Positions 46,794 through 57,478 of a stretch of DNA of 64,000 nucleotides are shown piece after piece (the first letter of the stretch is position 1; each line of letters opens with the position of its first letter). The position numbers and the translations under genes were made by a program. The DNA lies in the NCBI GenBank assembly GCA_944990035.1, contig CALYLX010000118.1:1-64000 (forward strand), in the 5' to 3' direction. Source of the DNA: Clitopilus passeckerianus. Its lineage: Eukaryota > Basidiomycota > Agaricomycetes > Agaricales > Entolomataceae. The notes beneath the pieces were generated by a model. That model had not been told where the DNA came from and searched no databases. It saw only the letters and a list, made by a program, of their open reading frames with translations.

Positions 46794-48505
46794 TTATTGT
46801 ACCTCCCTGGGATAACACCAGTTAGAATTGACCATGCCAAATAACGAAATCAAGGGTAACACACATATTCTAGCCTGGCGGTCGCCACCCGCGGTAGCTA
46901 GCATGCTTTCTGGTTTGCTTATATCTATCGTGAGAACCGCATATGAGAGTAAGGGAGGTAGTTACGCAACTTTAGAAGCATCCATGCCTGAATTAGTGTG
47001 GCCTTGAAGGATACATTGCGCAACACCATCTTTCGAATCCCAGAAATGGACCCGCCAATCTTTTGAGCCGGAAACAATCCATTGTCCATCATGGAAGACG
47101 GCAACACGGGGCACATAAATCCTACAACAAGCAGTCGCTAGCACGTAGAATGGGGTACTAGAATGGAAGATACCATACGTCCGATGAATTTAGACGTGCA
47201 CCCAACAGCTTCATCGTCAGTCTTCGCATCGATACCCCGTCCAGGCTCGCAAGTAGCACCCGTCTCTTTCCTACTCTTCTCACCAGTCAAAGTTGAGATA
47301 TCCCAGTAAGCCAGTGTTTTGTCCAAGCTACCGCTGATCACGCCTTTGCCATCCGGAGTGACGGCAATGCAATATACGCTATCTCAGTGGCCCTTCAAGC
47401 TTTCTACTACCTGTGTAGTAGCGATATTCCACGCTCGTACCATTGTATCCAGGTATGCCACAGCAACATACTGGCCCTCGGGGGAGATAGCAATGGAGGT
47501 GACTCCGCAGATATTGTTAAAGTCTGAATCATTGAAGGTTCCTTCAACGGCAAGCACCTTTGAGTTTCCATCGACCATGTCCCAAATCCTGACTGTGTTA
47601 TCTCCTGCGCCAGACACAAGTAGACGACCATCAGCGAAGAATTTGACGGCATAGACTCCTTGGAAGTGGCCATCAAATACAATTCGAATGCGCTTCTTGG
47701 CAATGTCCCAGATCTAGTAGTATATTAGGATGGGGGTGGTCAGCTCAATGATACCAGCAGACCCTTATAACCTTATCCTCAGCTCCAGTTGCAAGATCCT
47801 TGCCATCGGGGCTGAAGTACACACTCTTAATGTAAAGATCCCCGATCCAGGAAGCCCGTTCATGAACGAGTACACTATAATGCTCACCACTTATCGCCAC
47901 GCTTTCGAGTAGGGCAGCATGCTCACCAAGTCTTGACACCAGTCTCGGTGTTGAAGATCTGCGCCGTCCGATCGCATCCAGTTGCGAGATACCTGCCATC
48001 CTGCGAGAAATGAGCACAGCAAACAATACTAAGAGGGTTATCATCAATCCAAAGGAACAGGCGTGCAGAGGGAAGGAGGAGAACACAAAGCAACCTCTAC
48101 GGGATGTCTGAACGCATGAGCCAGGTCAACGAGCTCGCAAAGGCATCTGGAACAGGGAGGACGATGTCCGATGTGGGTATTGCTCAAGGTTGCTAGGTCA
48201 GAATCGTTCAAACCAAACTTTCGTGAACGAATGTATGAACCGGATCGATGTCGATTGACCGTTTCGTGGCAGGATTGTACACGACATTCCAATCTTCGCC
48301 TTCTTTTGTTAGCTCTGGCAGAGGTCGGTTCACATTAGGAGTCCTATGAAACCCGTGTGATAACGAATGAGTGTCTTCTGGATGCGAGGAAACGGTCAGA
48401 TCACGAGAGGAAGGGTGGCTTGTTGCTACTGCCTGGTGCTTCATCGTCTGGTAGCGTATCTTGACGTCTGCGCTTACTTCGACGGAGATTGCTCTTGGTG
48501 GACAT
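46794..48505 (-). pseudogene. Tup1-like WD40 co-repressor paralogue, N-terminally truncated with an in-frame stop
   Basis: The WD40 half of the general co-repressor Tup1 is clear: [117 protein letters not shown] and WIVSGSKDWRVHFWD. The linker (LTKEGEDWNVVYNPATKRSI) precedes it, but the Tup1 N-terminal tetramerisation and Ssn6-binding helices are absent: the gene begins at MSTKSN (48505). A TGA at 47384-47386 falls in frame between LKGH and DSVYCIAV, with identical frame on both sides, so it is a substitution and not an indel. The first WD repeat junction (48215-48040) and the last repeat (46980-46800) are also irregular. It is most likely a duplicated, decaying paralogue; a functional TUP1 is expected elsewhere. 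Confidence 0.65.
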
Positions 48506-48948
48506 GGCGGTAACAAAGGGTTCAGATTTCAAGATTCAAGTCGGCATCCGCCCAGGTCATGGCGGTCAAAAGGCACGAACATCGTGATCTGAGGCGAAAC
48601 CACACGACCGCACCTCTGAATTGGGCAACCATGGCCTGACCACGACCGACTCAAAAGCTCTTTGAGCTTCAAAGAGACAGGATGGCACATACCAGACTAG
48701 CAAGGCTGTGCCTATCGAACCCGTGCTGGGCCCACTTTAAGCGGGGACTCTTTAGAATGCACTTGGATGGCCGTTCCAAGCAATTGTTCCCGGGGCGGAC
48801 AGTGTCCCGTACTACCACGATACTTGCCTAAACCTCTGCGATTATCCTGGAGGAAGCGAGGCATTCGACAGGTATTTCGAGCTCGAATACAGGGGGATGT
48901 CCTACGCCGTCGTCAAGAAGCCTCGTGTGCAGGTCCTCGAGATTCAAT
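48506..48948. other. spacer between Tup1 relic and the unknown gene at 48.9 kb
   Basis: About 0.44 kb. The part from 48760 to 48948 is open in two plus-strand frames and one reads protein-like (FDRYFELEYRGMSYAVVKKP), so an upstream exon of the next gene, or a displaced frame, is possible. I could not find a splice solution. Confidence 0.35.
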
Positions 48949-49455
48949 ATGGGGAAGACCATCACAGACCATACTGTCTTGGAGCGTTTCTACATCGCTT
49001 TACGCGACTGCCAGCAAATCCTTATCGATAACAACAACGGAGGCGACCCACAGCCCAACGTCCGGAAGACGTTCGTTATGACCTACACCAACACAGGCAA
49101 TGCTGACCATCGCTACATCAAACGTCGCAAGATGTTGGAAGGGGAAACATTGGACTTCAACTGGGATATTTTCAACATGACATGGGGTGCCCACCCGTAC
49201 ATCTGGCAGATGGACCGTTTCCCGAAAGCATGGGAGAACTATTTCTGGTCCCTTGACCACGAGAGTGATGACTTGGCGGTTTCCGTTGAGAAGATGGACT
49301 GCGATCCGAGTCAAGGGCAGGTAAAGACCCTTAGATTGGAGTATGGGAAGCGGAATGGGTACAAGGATCTGAAGACAGCGGGCGAGGGATCGCAACTCAG
49401 ATTTATTGACAGGTGGGGCGAACGACCAACGCCCTTTGAATGTATTATTATGTAG
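48949..49455 (+). CDS. hypothetical protein, 168 residues
   Basis: Uninterrupted open frame from ATG 48949 (MGKTITDHTVLERFYIALRD) to TAG at 49453-49455. The product is soluble and rich in aromatic and charged residues (LDFNWDIFNMTWGAHPYIWQ, FPKAWENYFWSLDHESDDLA, LRLEYGKRNGYKDLKTAGEG), with no signal peptide or membrane segment. The codon and residue pattern looks like a real protein, but I do not recognise a family. The start may lie further upstream, since sequence from 48757 is partly open and protein-like in another frame. Confidence 0.55.
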   Translation: MGKTITDHTVLERFYIALRDCQQILIDNNNGGDPQPNVRKTFVMTYTNTGNADHRYIKRRKMLEGETLDFNWDIFNMTWGAHPYIWQMDRFPKAWENYFWSLDHESDDLAVSVEKMDCDPSQGQVKTLRLEYGKRNGYKDLKTAGEGSQLRFIDRWGERPTPFECIIM

Positions 49456-49646
49456 ACTATCCTTGTAAACAGTGGTATGTTCAGATATTTGATTTATGAA
49501 ATGTTTTGTATGTTTTCGCCCAAAGAGCTGGCAATTCAAAGAACAAGTCAGAAAGTCCTAGAAATTCATTGCGGATAATACAGAAGGTTGAGAGTTATTA
49601 TGATTATATTTGAAGTCTAGTTTACATTCCACGCCATTGAATTTCC

Positions 49647-51236
49647 TCATGCGCCCTCCTCGCCTGCAGCTGCCTCGTCAATGGCTGCCTTTCCATCCTT
49701 CTCTTCATCGAACTGATAGAAAGGGAAGTCGAGAAGGATAGTCCGCTTGAGGAAGGATGGCAATCGGGTATAGAGACTAGGCGGGAGAGGTATGAGGATT
49801 GACGTCTTCTTGAGATACGCTTCATAGTGTCTCCACGCGTCGGAAGGTTCTTCAGAGGCATTTGGCCCGTGAGACTTGAGGAAGAACTTCTTGGCTGTTG
49901 GCTTTTCTGCGGTCGGGATACCGGATGCAAACATAAGGAGCCTTTTAAAAGCTTAGATCAAACGCTAATGTGAGAGTATATAGAAAAGGTTCTCACAAGA
50001 CGGTGAAGATAGGTGACATGACAGCGCCATATTGAGCAGCTCTGGAGGAGTAGGAAAGGTTGCCGTTCGTTGTTGGTGAAAGGCAAAGGATCCAGATGCC
50101 CCACCAGCACATGATTCTAAAGACCATTAGAAATTTGGGCCACACAGTGTCATCAGGGACTTACTCTCCAAAATATGGCGGATGGCGGGACCAAGCCCAC
50201 AAACCTCGCTAAACCACCTCAGTTAGTTTTGAATAGGCTGAAGTGGACCGGAATGCGTACATTAATTGGCATATCCTTTGGAATGAGCTTGTTTGATTTG
50301 TAGTAGTACTGTGTTGGTCTGAGTTCCCTAATACTCTGGAGTCGATGCCAGTTGACATACCTTCTGAAAATCAGCACAAGACTCAATGACAAAACCCAGT
50401 GCCCAGATGACGATCCCAGCAATATCTCTGGAGGTTCCAAAAGCAGGGTTCGAGCCAGCCCTTCGAGTATCGGAAATTGCAGGCGAGTTCAGGATCGTTA
50501 GGGGTAAGGACACAGCCCAAACCTGGATGGCAAATTCAGAAACAAATCTCGAATAGAGTTGGGAGGCATACCCAAACTATCTGGCCTGACAAGGATAGAG
50601 ATCTTCTATCAGTAACCACCCGTATATGTCGAGGAGAGGGGAAGAATCACCTATCCAAAAGCCTGACAAGAGGTGAACGTGCTATACGTCGGGAATACAC
50701 TTGAGACGTACCGAGAAATTTCAAGAAGTGATTTCTAATCTCGTCAAAACGGCTGTCACTTCCCATCTTTAAGACGCGGAAGAGCAGAAAGCCTGAGAAA
50801 CACAGTGAAGCCCGTATCATGAGAGATGTTCGGAATGGAATTACCCGCAATTCTCGAGGCCCACACCATGACAAGTACAGTAGCAACTAAGGTCTCTTCA
50901 GCATCATTTCTCATCAGGTGTTCAAAAAGTCATACCGATGTTACGGGCATGGAATGTATTCCCAATAAGCAAGGTCAACAACGCTATTGAGGGGATTAGG
51001 CCGCTAGGCTGATAAACGTCAAGTCTCCTTACCAAGAAGAAAGAAATTAGATCCTGTTGATTATAGTCAACATCTGAGGCATCTAAAATAGAGAAGAGAT
51101 GCCAACCTCCAGTGAAATCGGTAATTTTGTCGAATTTGAATGACCATGCAATTGCAAATCCAGCAAGCTGGTACCCAATGGTGACCAGAAGCGTTATAGC
51201 CAGGTAAAAGCGGTCTAAAGCGTATATAGGTGCCAT
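49647..51236 (-). CDS. DUF1295 multi-pass membrane protein (steroid 5-alpha-reductase-like)
   Basis: Integral membrane protein of the DUF1295 family, related in fold to steroid reductases and isoprenylcysteine methyltransferases; its reaction in fungi is not established. MAPIYALDRFYLAITLLVTI starts a membrane helix, followed by FKFDKITDFTGG and, after an intron, ALLTLLIGNTFHARNI. LLYLSWCGPRELRV-type sequence, FLLFRVLKMGSDSRFDEIRN, VWAVSLPLTILNSPAIS, GRDIAGIVIWALGFVIESCA and DFQK, YYKSNKLIPKDMPIN and GLWAWSRHPPYFGE (the RHPNYFGE-like signature) follow. A hydrophilic C-terminus (SEEPSDAWRHYEAYLKKTSI) ends in EEGA at 49647. About eight exons. Usual fungal relatives have the same length and order. 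Confidence 0.85.
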
Positions 51237-51916
51237 CCAGGGTAGTAGAAGTTGAGTTGCTCATGTGGGCTGACATGGACTGCGTTGGGCTTTATATATT
51301 CTCGAGGCTACCTCCTTTACACGATCAGTTGCTGAACGTCTGCAGTCAAGTTCGAGATCGGTCAGTTTCGATCACACCATCAGGTTACGTCAGCAGCCAG
51401 TCACGTTTCTCAGGAAGAACGCGTCTTCTAAAGAAAAGTCAGAACGTTGAGCCCGACCACGTAGTTTCAACTTCTTTTCAGGGTAACAGCAAGCAAGCCA
51501 TTTCACACATAAGAGATTTATTGATTCTAATAAATACACAAAAATTTGAAGGTCAAAATGTTTTCTGCTTTGTTGTGCTACTTAGTCTCCCTATATATAC
51601 ATTTACGGTCCAACTGCCCAGACTGATAGAGAACAGGAAAAGAGAGTCTATAGAGAAGAAATGTGTCCATCGGTCGTCTACTATGTAAGGTATGCTCTAA
51701 GGTGGTGTAAGATCGTGCAGAGAATGATGCCGTCTAGAAATGGGTCGTCTGTCCTTGGTTATGTGCATAGGTATTGTGCCTTCAACTGTGGAAAATGTTT
51801 TGAGTGAGGCGAGAAGGAAGAGAAGGCAGGAGAGCATACCAGGCTGGTACTGTAAGAGGGATCTTCACGCTCGTCTGCAAAAATGATCAGAATGAATTCT
51901 CCACTCCATGAAAGGT
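51237..51916. other. intergenic region upstream of the DUF1295 gene and 3' of serine dehydratase
   Basis: About 0.68 kb. The plus-strand frame at 51230-51688 lacks domains and lies across the promoter side of DUF1295. A/T-rich around 51510-51610. Nothing else was recognised. Confidence 0.35.
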
Positions 51917-54897
51917 CTAACGCACGGCAAGACCCTATAACACAAATTTAGTGACTCATTCATTAAAAGAAATCTGGATTCTTACCGAAAGGCTTGTTTC
52001 CTTGTACTTAACACTCATATCAGCAGCGGTCAATCTCATGGCTTCGATAGCTTCATCCAATGTTACGCTGTATACCCCTTGACTTGCCATCGAGAGTTGA
52101 GCCGCGGTAACCGCCTTGACAGCTGTAAAGGGATATCCAATCAGTAAAGATATCAGCAACATAAATCGATCACCAACCTCCCAGACTGTTCCTTTCCTGA
52201 AGTTACGGAGTAGCTTGAATCAGGAACTGCCGCCCACAACATCGATTCATAGATGAACTTACGATACAAGGAACTTGGACGAGGCCGTCAATGGGGTCAC
52301 AGGTCAGACCGAGGTTGTGTTCTTGTTGAGGTATCAGGATCAATCTCGCCCGATGAATTGATACTAGTACACACCAATGCCAATTTCGGCCGCCTTGACA
52401 ACATTGGGATCAATTTCAAATACATGATATCGTGCTTGGAATCATTACCTGCAAGATGATTTCCGGGGATGCTGTCCAAGTAAAAAGAAATCAGGCTTGG
52501 CTCGATCTGAGATCCACGCTTCACAAACCTCCCATACATGCAGCGAAACCAGCGCTAGCCATAGAACATGCCACTGCGAGAAGTCAACATTTGGTGAAAA
52601 AGTGATGAAAGGAGAACAACCAAACCTCCGACTTCAGCCATGCAACCACCCTCCGCAGCAGAGATTGTGCTCGCGCGTTTGAAGAGCATACCCACCGCCT
52701 ACACAACGAAATGAGGAATGAAATTGCCACCGAAACGGAGAACGTACGGCAGCAGTAAGCAAGAAGGTCTGCACGCTCTTCTCTGGTTCATCACTGACAA
52801 ACTGAGAATGCTCCGTCAGTGCACATCACATGAAGCACACCTTCATTTCTTACCTCAATGATATATTTCAAGACCGCAGGAATCACGCCAGATGCTCCAT
52901 TAGTGGGCGAAGTCACGATCCGGCCTCCCGATGCGTTGACTTCGTTGACGGCAATTGCGTAACAAGACAAGAAATCCATCGCAGGTATATCCGCCTTCCT
53001 CTGAAATCAAATATCACAAATATGAGATCATGGCCAATAAGGCCCCCAGGAGATAGATGGGTAGTAGGAAAGGGCTTACGGGAGGCATCGGTAGAACGGC
53101 ATGATCATACTTTCCTACCACTCTAGGAGCCCGCGAAGCACGGTAGACTTTCCACTTGGGCTCTGATTCGTCGACAGTCTTGTTTTCTTCAAGAGACATC
53201 GGTGATTCAATCGATGCCGCTGGTTTCGTGCTGGCCTCAATACTAGGAAGGCAGGGTTGGGCCACGCCAGGGTATAATCTTATATGTGAGCGCGATTATC
53301 AGACATGATAGTAATGGAGCGCAACACAAGCGTACCCTCTCATGAGTCTTCGGTATAGAATTGGGGCACGCCTTCGAAGGCCGAGCCTACCTGGGAGTGT
53401 GGGTTCTGATGTTGATACACCGGTATGGATGCATTCATCCATCACGCTCCATATCTTCATAACCTGGGAAACCTCAGGTTGGGCCGGGCCGTAAAGAAAG
53501 GCTGAAGTTGTCACATACTTTGTCATGAATTTCATCGTTGGTCCAACCAAAAGCTTTCTCGTTATCGTGCACAATTTGAGCAATCGTCATCTACAACAGT
53601 TTAGAGCCTCTGAAACCACATCTGTCCATTGCAGCTACTCACGTTATGTTTCTTCGTCAAAGCGAGTAAGGAATCGCCCGAGGTGAATGGGTAAGGAGGA
53701 TCGTATACACCAGCTTCCTCGGACGTGGTGGAGGAACTAGTGTTGCCTTGGCTTTGGTGTTCGAAAGGATCGGTGAGGGAATTAGCCTGATGCAATCTCG
53801 CCCCATGAACCTTGCTCTTGTCCACGCCCTTGTAAAATAGGTTCTCGTCGACTGATTGATGTCGTTCGGACCAAATGACTTGCGAGAATCGAGAGTCACT
53901 CACCTTTAGTTTTCTCATTCACTACGAAGCCACCTCCCACACTGAAATATTCATTTGTGGCGAGGAGTTCACCCTCTTCTCCGAAACAGGAGAAACGCAT
54001 TCCATTTGGATGAGTCTTGAGCACGCGGTCCCAATGCCAGACCATATCGCGGTCCATGTCGAATCGAATGCGATGGTCCCCACCGAGGTTGAGAGTCTTG
54101 TGCGTGAGGATACCTTCATATCGGCTTGGTATACTTCCGCAGTCCACAGTTTCAGGATCAGATCCTGCAAGTTATGAACGTTAGAATGAGCATTCAGAAG
54201 GATGGATGGTATGGACTCGCCTTCTAATCCGAGAAGTATCGCTTGAGGGGTGTGATGCCTTTGTCGCGTTCAGCAGAGAGTTAGGTTTATCGACCAAAAA
54301 ACATACCCCTTTCCTGTAAGGCAAGGTGGTTAGCATTACTTGAACCCGTCGCAAGAGCGCTTCACTCACCTGTGGCAGCCAAAGAACCATATCTGGCCGG
54401 CGATGAAGGTTATTCATTAAGCGAGACTCTAATGGGGATATGTTCTTACAAGGCAATTTTAAGGGTTTTAACCTGCCAATTTTTTGAACGGGTTCATTCA
54501 CCTTAGCAAAGGTGATAAAGGCGCGCACCTCTTTCAAAAGATCAAGTTCCTTCAAATCGTTAATGAAGATTCTACCCGCCCGCATTGGGCCAACCGTATG
54601 GGAGGATGAAGGCCCAACTTGACACGTCGGTTGAGCCAAGGCGTTTCGCTTAAACCCACACCGAAACTTACCTCCGATACTGAAAAGATCGAAAGTAGAG
54701 ATGACTGCGTGCTCTGGGAGTTGTCGGGGAGGGCTGTCGTCGTATGGTTCAGGTTCCTCTTGCCGCCTCATGAGGGCGAGCTTGCTGAGGGGTCGGCGTG
54801 GCGTGTCACGGCGGAGCTGGATCACTGGGGTCGTCCACCATCGTAGTTTTGAGGCTGAAAAGGAGGGTTTGAAAGGCGTTTTTGCGAGGGTGAGCAT
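51917..54897 (-). CDS. L-serine dehydratase, iron-sulphur type (single-chain SdaA-like)
   Basis: Deaminates L-serine to pyruvate and ammonia using a [4Fe-4S] cluster, unlike the PLP enzymes of yeast and animals. From [20 protein letters not shown] (ATG 54897, a possible mitochondrial presequence with many Arg/Ser) the beta domain has [49 protein letters not shown] and [20 protein letters not shown]. The alpha domain has [80 protein letters not shown] and [20 protein letters not shown], so the three cluster cysteines (GGCMAE, LTCDP, QVPCIE) are present. It ends SLSGLAVR at TAG 51917. It contains a 23-base exon (52449-52471). All junctions checked keep frame. Bacterial-type origin is likely. 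Confidence 0.92.
52449..52471 (-). other. 23-base micro-exon of the serine dehydratase gene
   Basis: Supplies the second half of a Gly/Ala codon and SPEIILQ between MG and AAEIGIEHNLGL. The flanking GTTTGT...GACAG and GTAATG...TCAAG introns fit. Skipping it would shift the frame just before the cluster-binding LTCDP. Confidence 0.7.
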
Positions 54898-57478
54898 GCA
54901 ATGCAACGAAGAAGAGATGGTGGTTGTGGTGAGAGTTGGTGCTCGAGTTCAAGCTTCGGAAACATGACGGTATTAACTTGCTCGGACGGACCTCCGAGCC
55001 TCTTAAGGTAACTTGATCAGGAATGCGACCCTCAGGCCTCCTCAAACGAATGAAATTTTATCCATTATCGTACGTTATAGGTTAGGAGAAAGCGGCCGAA
55101 GAATAGCCAACGTCTTCGATTCACATGAGCGAGCAGAATAGTACACCCAAGACGTCTTGAGGTGGGGAAATGACTAACCTTAATGCACGCTTCGAGGCAG
55201 CGCTCGCGGAGGCTTTCCCGGCGATGCGTCCATTCTGTGATGATGGTTGACGTCTTGACAATGAGATACTGTACAGTTTGCGTCAAGAGTCGCGTTAGGA
55301 CCTCTCCAAAGATAACGATAAGAACCGCCACCGGTTTCTTGCGCGTTGTCAAGAGACTAGGCCTACCTATGCCGTCGGGGCTGAGTTTTCACAACATTTT
55401 TGGCCGTTTGTGTGCAATCTCTCAAGAAATCAACGCCTTTTCTCACTCAATTCTTTCTGTAATCGCTTTCTTCTCATCGCTTTCTTCTCATCGCTTATTT
55501 CTCATCGCTTATGCACGCCTTTGGGTGAATTGATGTAGGGTAGTATCGGGTGCTTGTGCAGAGGTTGTTGTATATGGGTTGCATCAGGAACAACTCGCTG
55601 CTCCGTCGGAGGTGATCTCTCCAATGTTAGATATATTCGTACGGGCGATGCTGCGATGACGCATGAAATCTGTGGCGCATTTACAACACACTGGGCTGGG
55701 CACGTGTTCGCGACTACCTCGTGTCGCTTGGGCAGCCAATCCAAAAGTCATGATGGGCCTTTCGTTGGCTGCATCTCTACCTTTCACGTATGCTATGGAA
55801 TCAACAATAGATCGACGAGAAAGCAGCTCGGTGGCTAAAGCTGATCACATGGAAAGAAGCGTAACGTGCTTTGTATTGCAAGGAGAAACCGCATTCACAT
55901 GTGGCATCATTGGCAAGGGGAGAATGACATGGATTGGGCGTCATGAATGTGAATCAAGTTCCGAGGAAAGGGGCGAATGTGACACTGAAAAGGAAGTGTT
56001 ACTATCAAGATATGAGGAAGTGCGCAGATCAGCGATTTCGGATGCTTTCTGAAAAAGCTAAAGACTCCTGACTTCCACCAACGGAGTAGTGGTACAATCG
56101 TACCAAGGAACTTCGACATTGCAATCCAGTGGAAGGGGATGACATAGGCATGGACGAAAGTGGGCTTTTGAGAATTTGTATAACCACGAGTAGGAGACTC
56201 ACACAAAATAGGCTTTTTGACGTAGTACCTCATAACTCGGTGGTATAGTTCAGGTAGGGTTTGCATGGCCGCTGGACCATGAGAATGAAGAAGAATGAAA
56301 TCGACATTGACTGGACCCGTGTTCAGATCTTTTCGACATAGGCGCAAATCCAGGGCATAAGATGGGTGTCAAAGATCGGAGCCATTATAACCTTCTGAAG
56401 CCGAGAAGACAGAGTTCTAAACGAAGGTTTGAGATGTAGATTCGTTTAAAACAGTTTGCCTGCGGCGGGCAAGTTTCCACACTACTGGATTCCTATCTGA
56501 GATTATTCCCTGGTGGGAGCACTGAAGATCGTTCATTAGAGCCTCGATCCAGTGTACGATGCAATCGGTGCCGCAGGCGAACCTCCTCTGGATGTGGAGA
56601 TAATGCTCGACTGTCGGCTGTGAATCGAGATATGGCCACTAGCAAGCACGAGATCAGAGCGGAGAGCAAGACAAGCGACGAGTTGCGAGAAAAATGGAGT
56701 TGATTTTCTCCAGGTTGTCAAAAGACAAGGTCCGTTCTGGACGATTACGCGGCCGGACATCTGAGTAGCTGTACTGCATTTCAATAAAGACCAGCCATAT
56801 TAGACCAAGGGCCGACCAAGCCAAGTTAGCATTGGACCTGCCGATCCCTTGGCTTAGGAGGAGACATCGAGTCGGACCCGAGATAGCCGCGTACGGTGCC
56901 TTTCAAAGGCTTTGGTGGGCGCTTCAAAGCATATGAGCTTAAGGAGATCGGACCGGAGGGCCAGTATTTGCATTTGCGGGGTTTTGGTGGACGAAGACAC
57001 ACATGGTGGAAGTTGATGGAGGAAAGCCACAACGACAGGAGCATCGGCGGACTGCAATGTCGACAGACTGGAATCAGAAGTTGGGCGGTTAATGATGGCC
57101 AACTTTGATTTCTATGGTGACTGCCAGACTTTGCCCAATGAAGAACATATTTTGTTCCCGAGTTCTCGTGAAAGAACTTCGAGTAGGCGCTGATGACTGT
57201 TCGTCGCTTGACATTTCTTTGAGTGATCGAAGTTGTGGAAGGTGTCCCCATTACTAAATTTCGCCACGCAAGTTTGATCATTTTGCTTTTGTGATCGTAC
57301 CACTCTCTGCTTGCTCGTCGTCTGGAACAGCGAGCTCGCGTTCATTTTGCAACGAGAGGGTGTGTTTGCGTATAATTGGCCGAGAGCGAAACAAGGAAAT
57401 TGGGGAAAGCCACTACATCAAACGTCCAAACTAATTCAAACGTCCTCAAGACACTTTGTCACCCGTTTTTCGCCACCA
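54898..57478. other. 2.6 kb region without a recognisable gene
   Basis: The longest gene-free stretch of the window, between the divergent serine dehydratase and RhoGAP genes. Open frames up to about 150 codons occur on both strands (55663-56052 plus, 55907-56347 minus, 56826-57281 minus), but none shows a family motif, signal peptide or convincing splice chain. Frames in opposite strands overlap, as expected for non-coding DNA. It may include lineage-specific genes or long leaders that I cannot recognise. Confidence 0.4.
55463..55510. repeat. 14-base tandem repeat, about 3.5 copies
   Basis: Unit TCGCTTTCTTCTCA repeats from 55463; the third copy differs at two positions and the fourth is partial (TCGCTTATG). 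It lies in the gene-free region, in a pyrimidine-rich tract. No function is apparent. Confidence 0.8.

Noticed and set aside
55663..57281. Several 80-150 codon open frames on both strands
   Set aside because: They overlap each other on opposite strands and show no domain, signal or splice chain.
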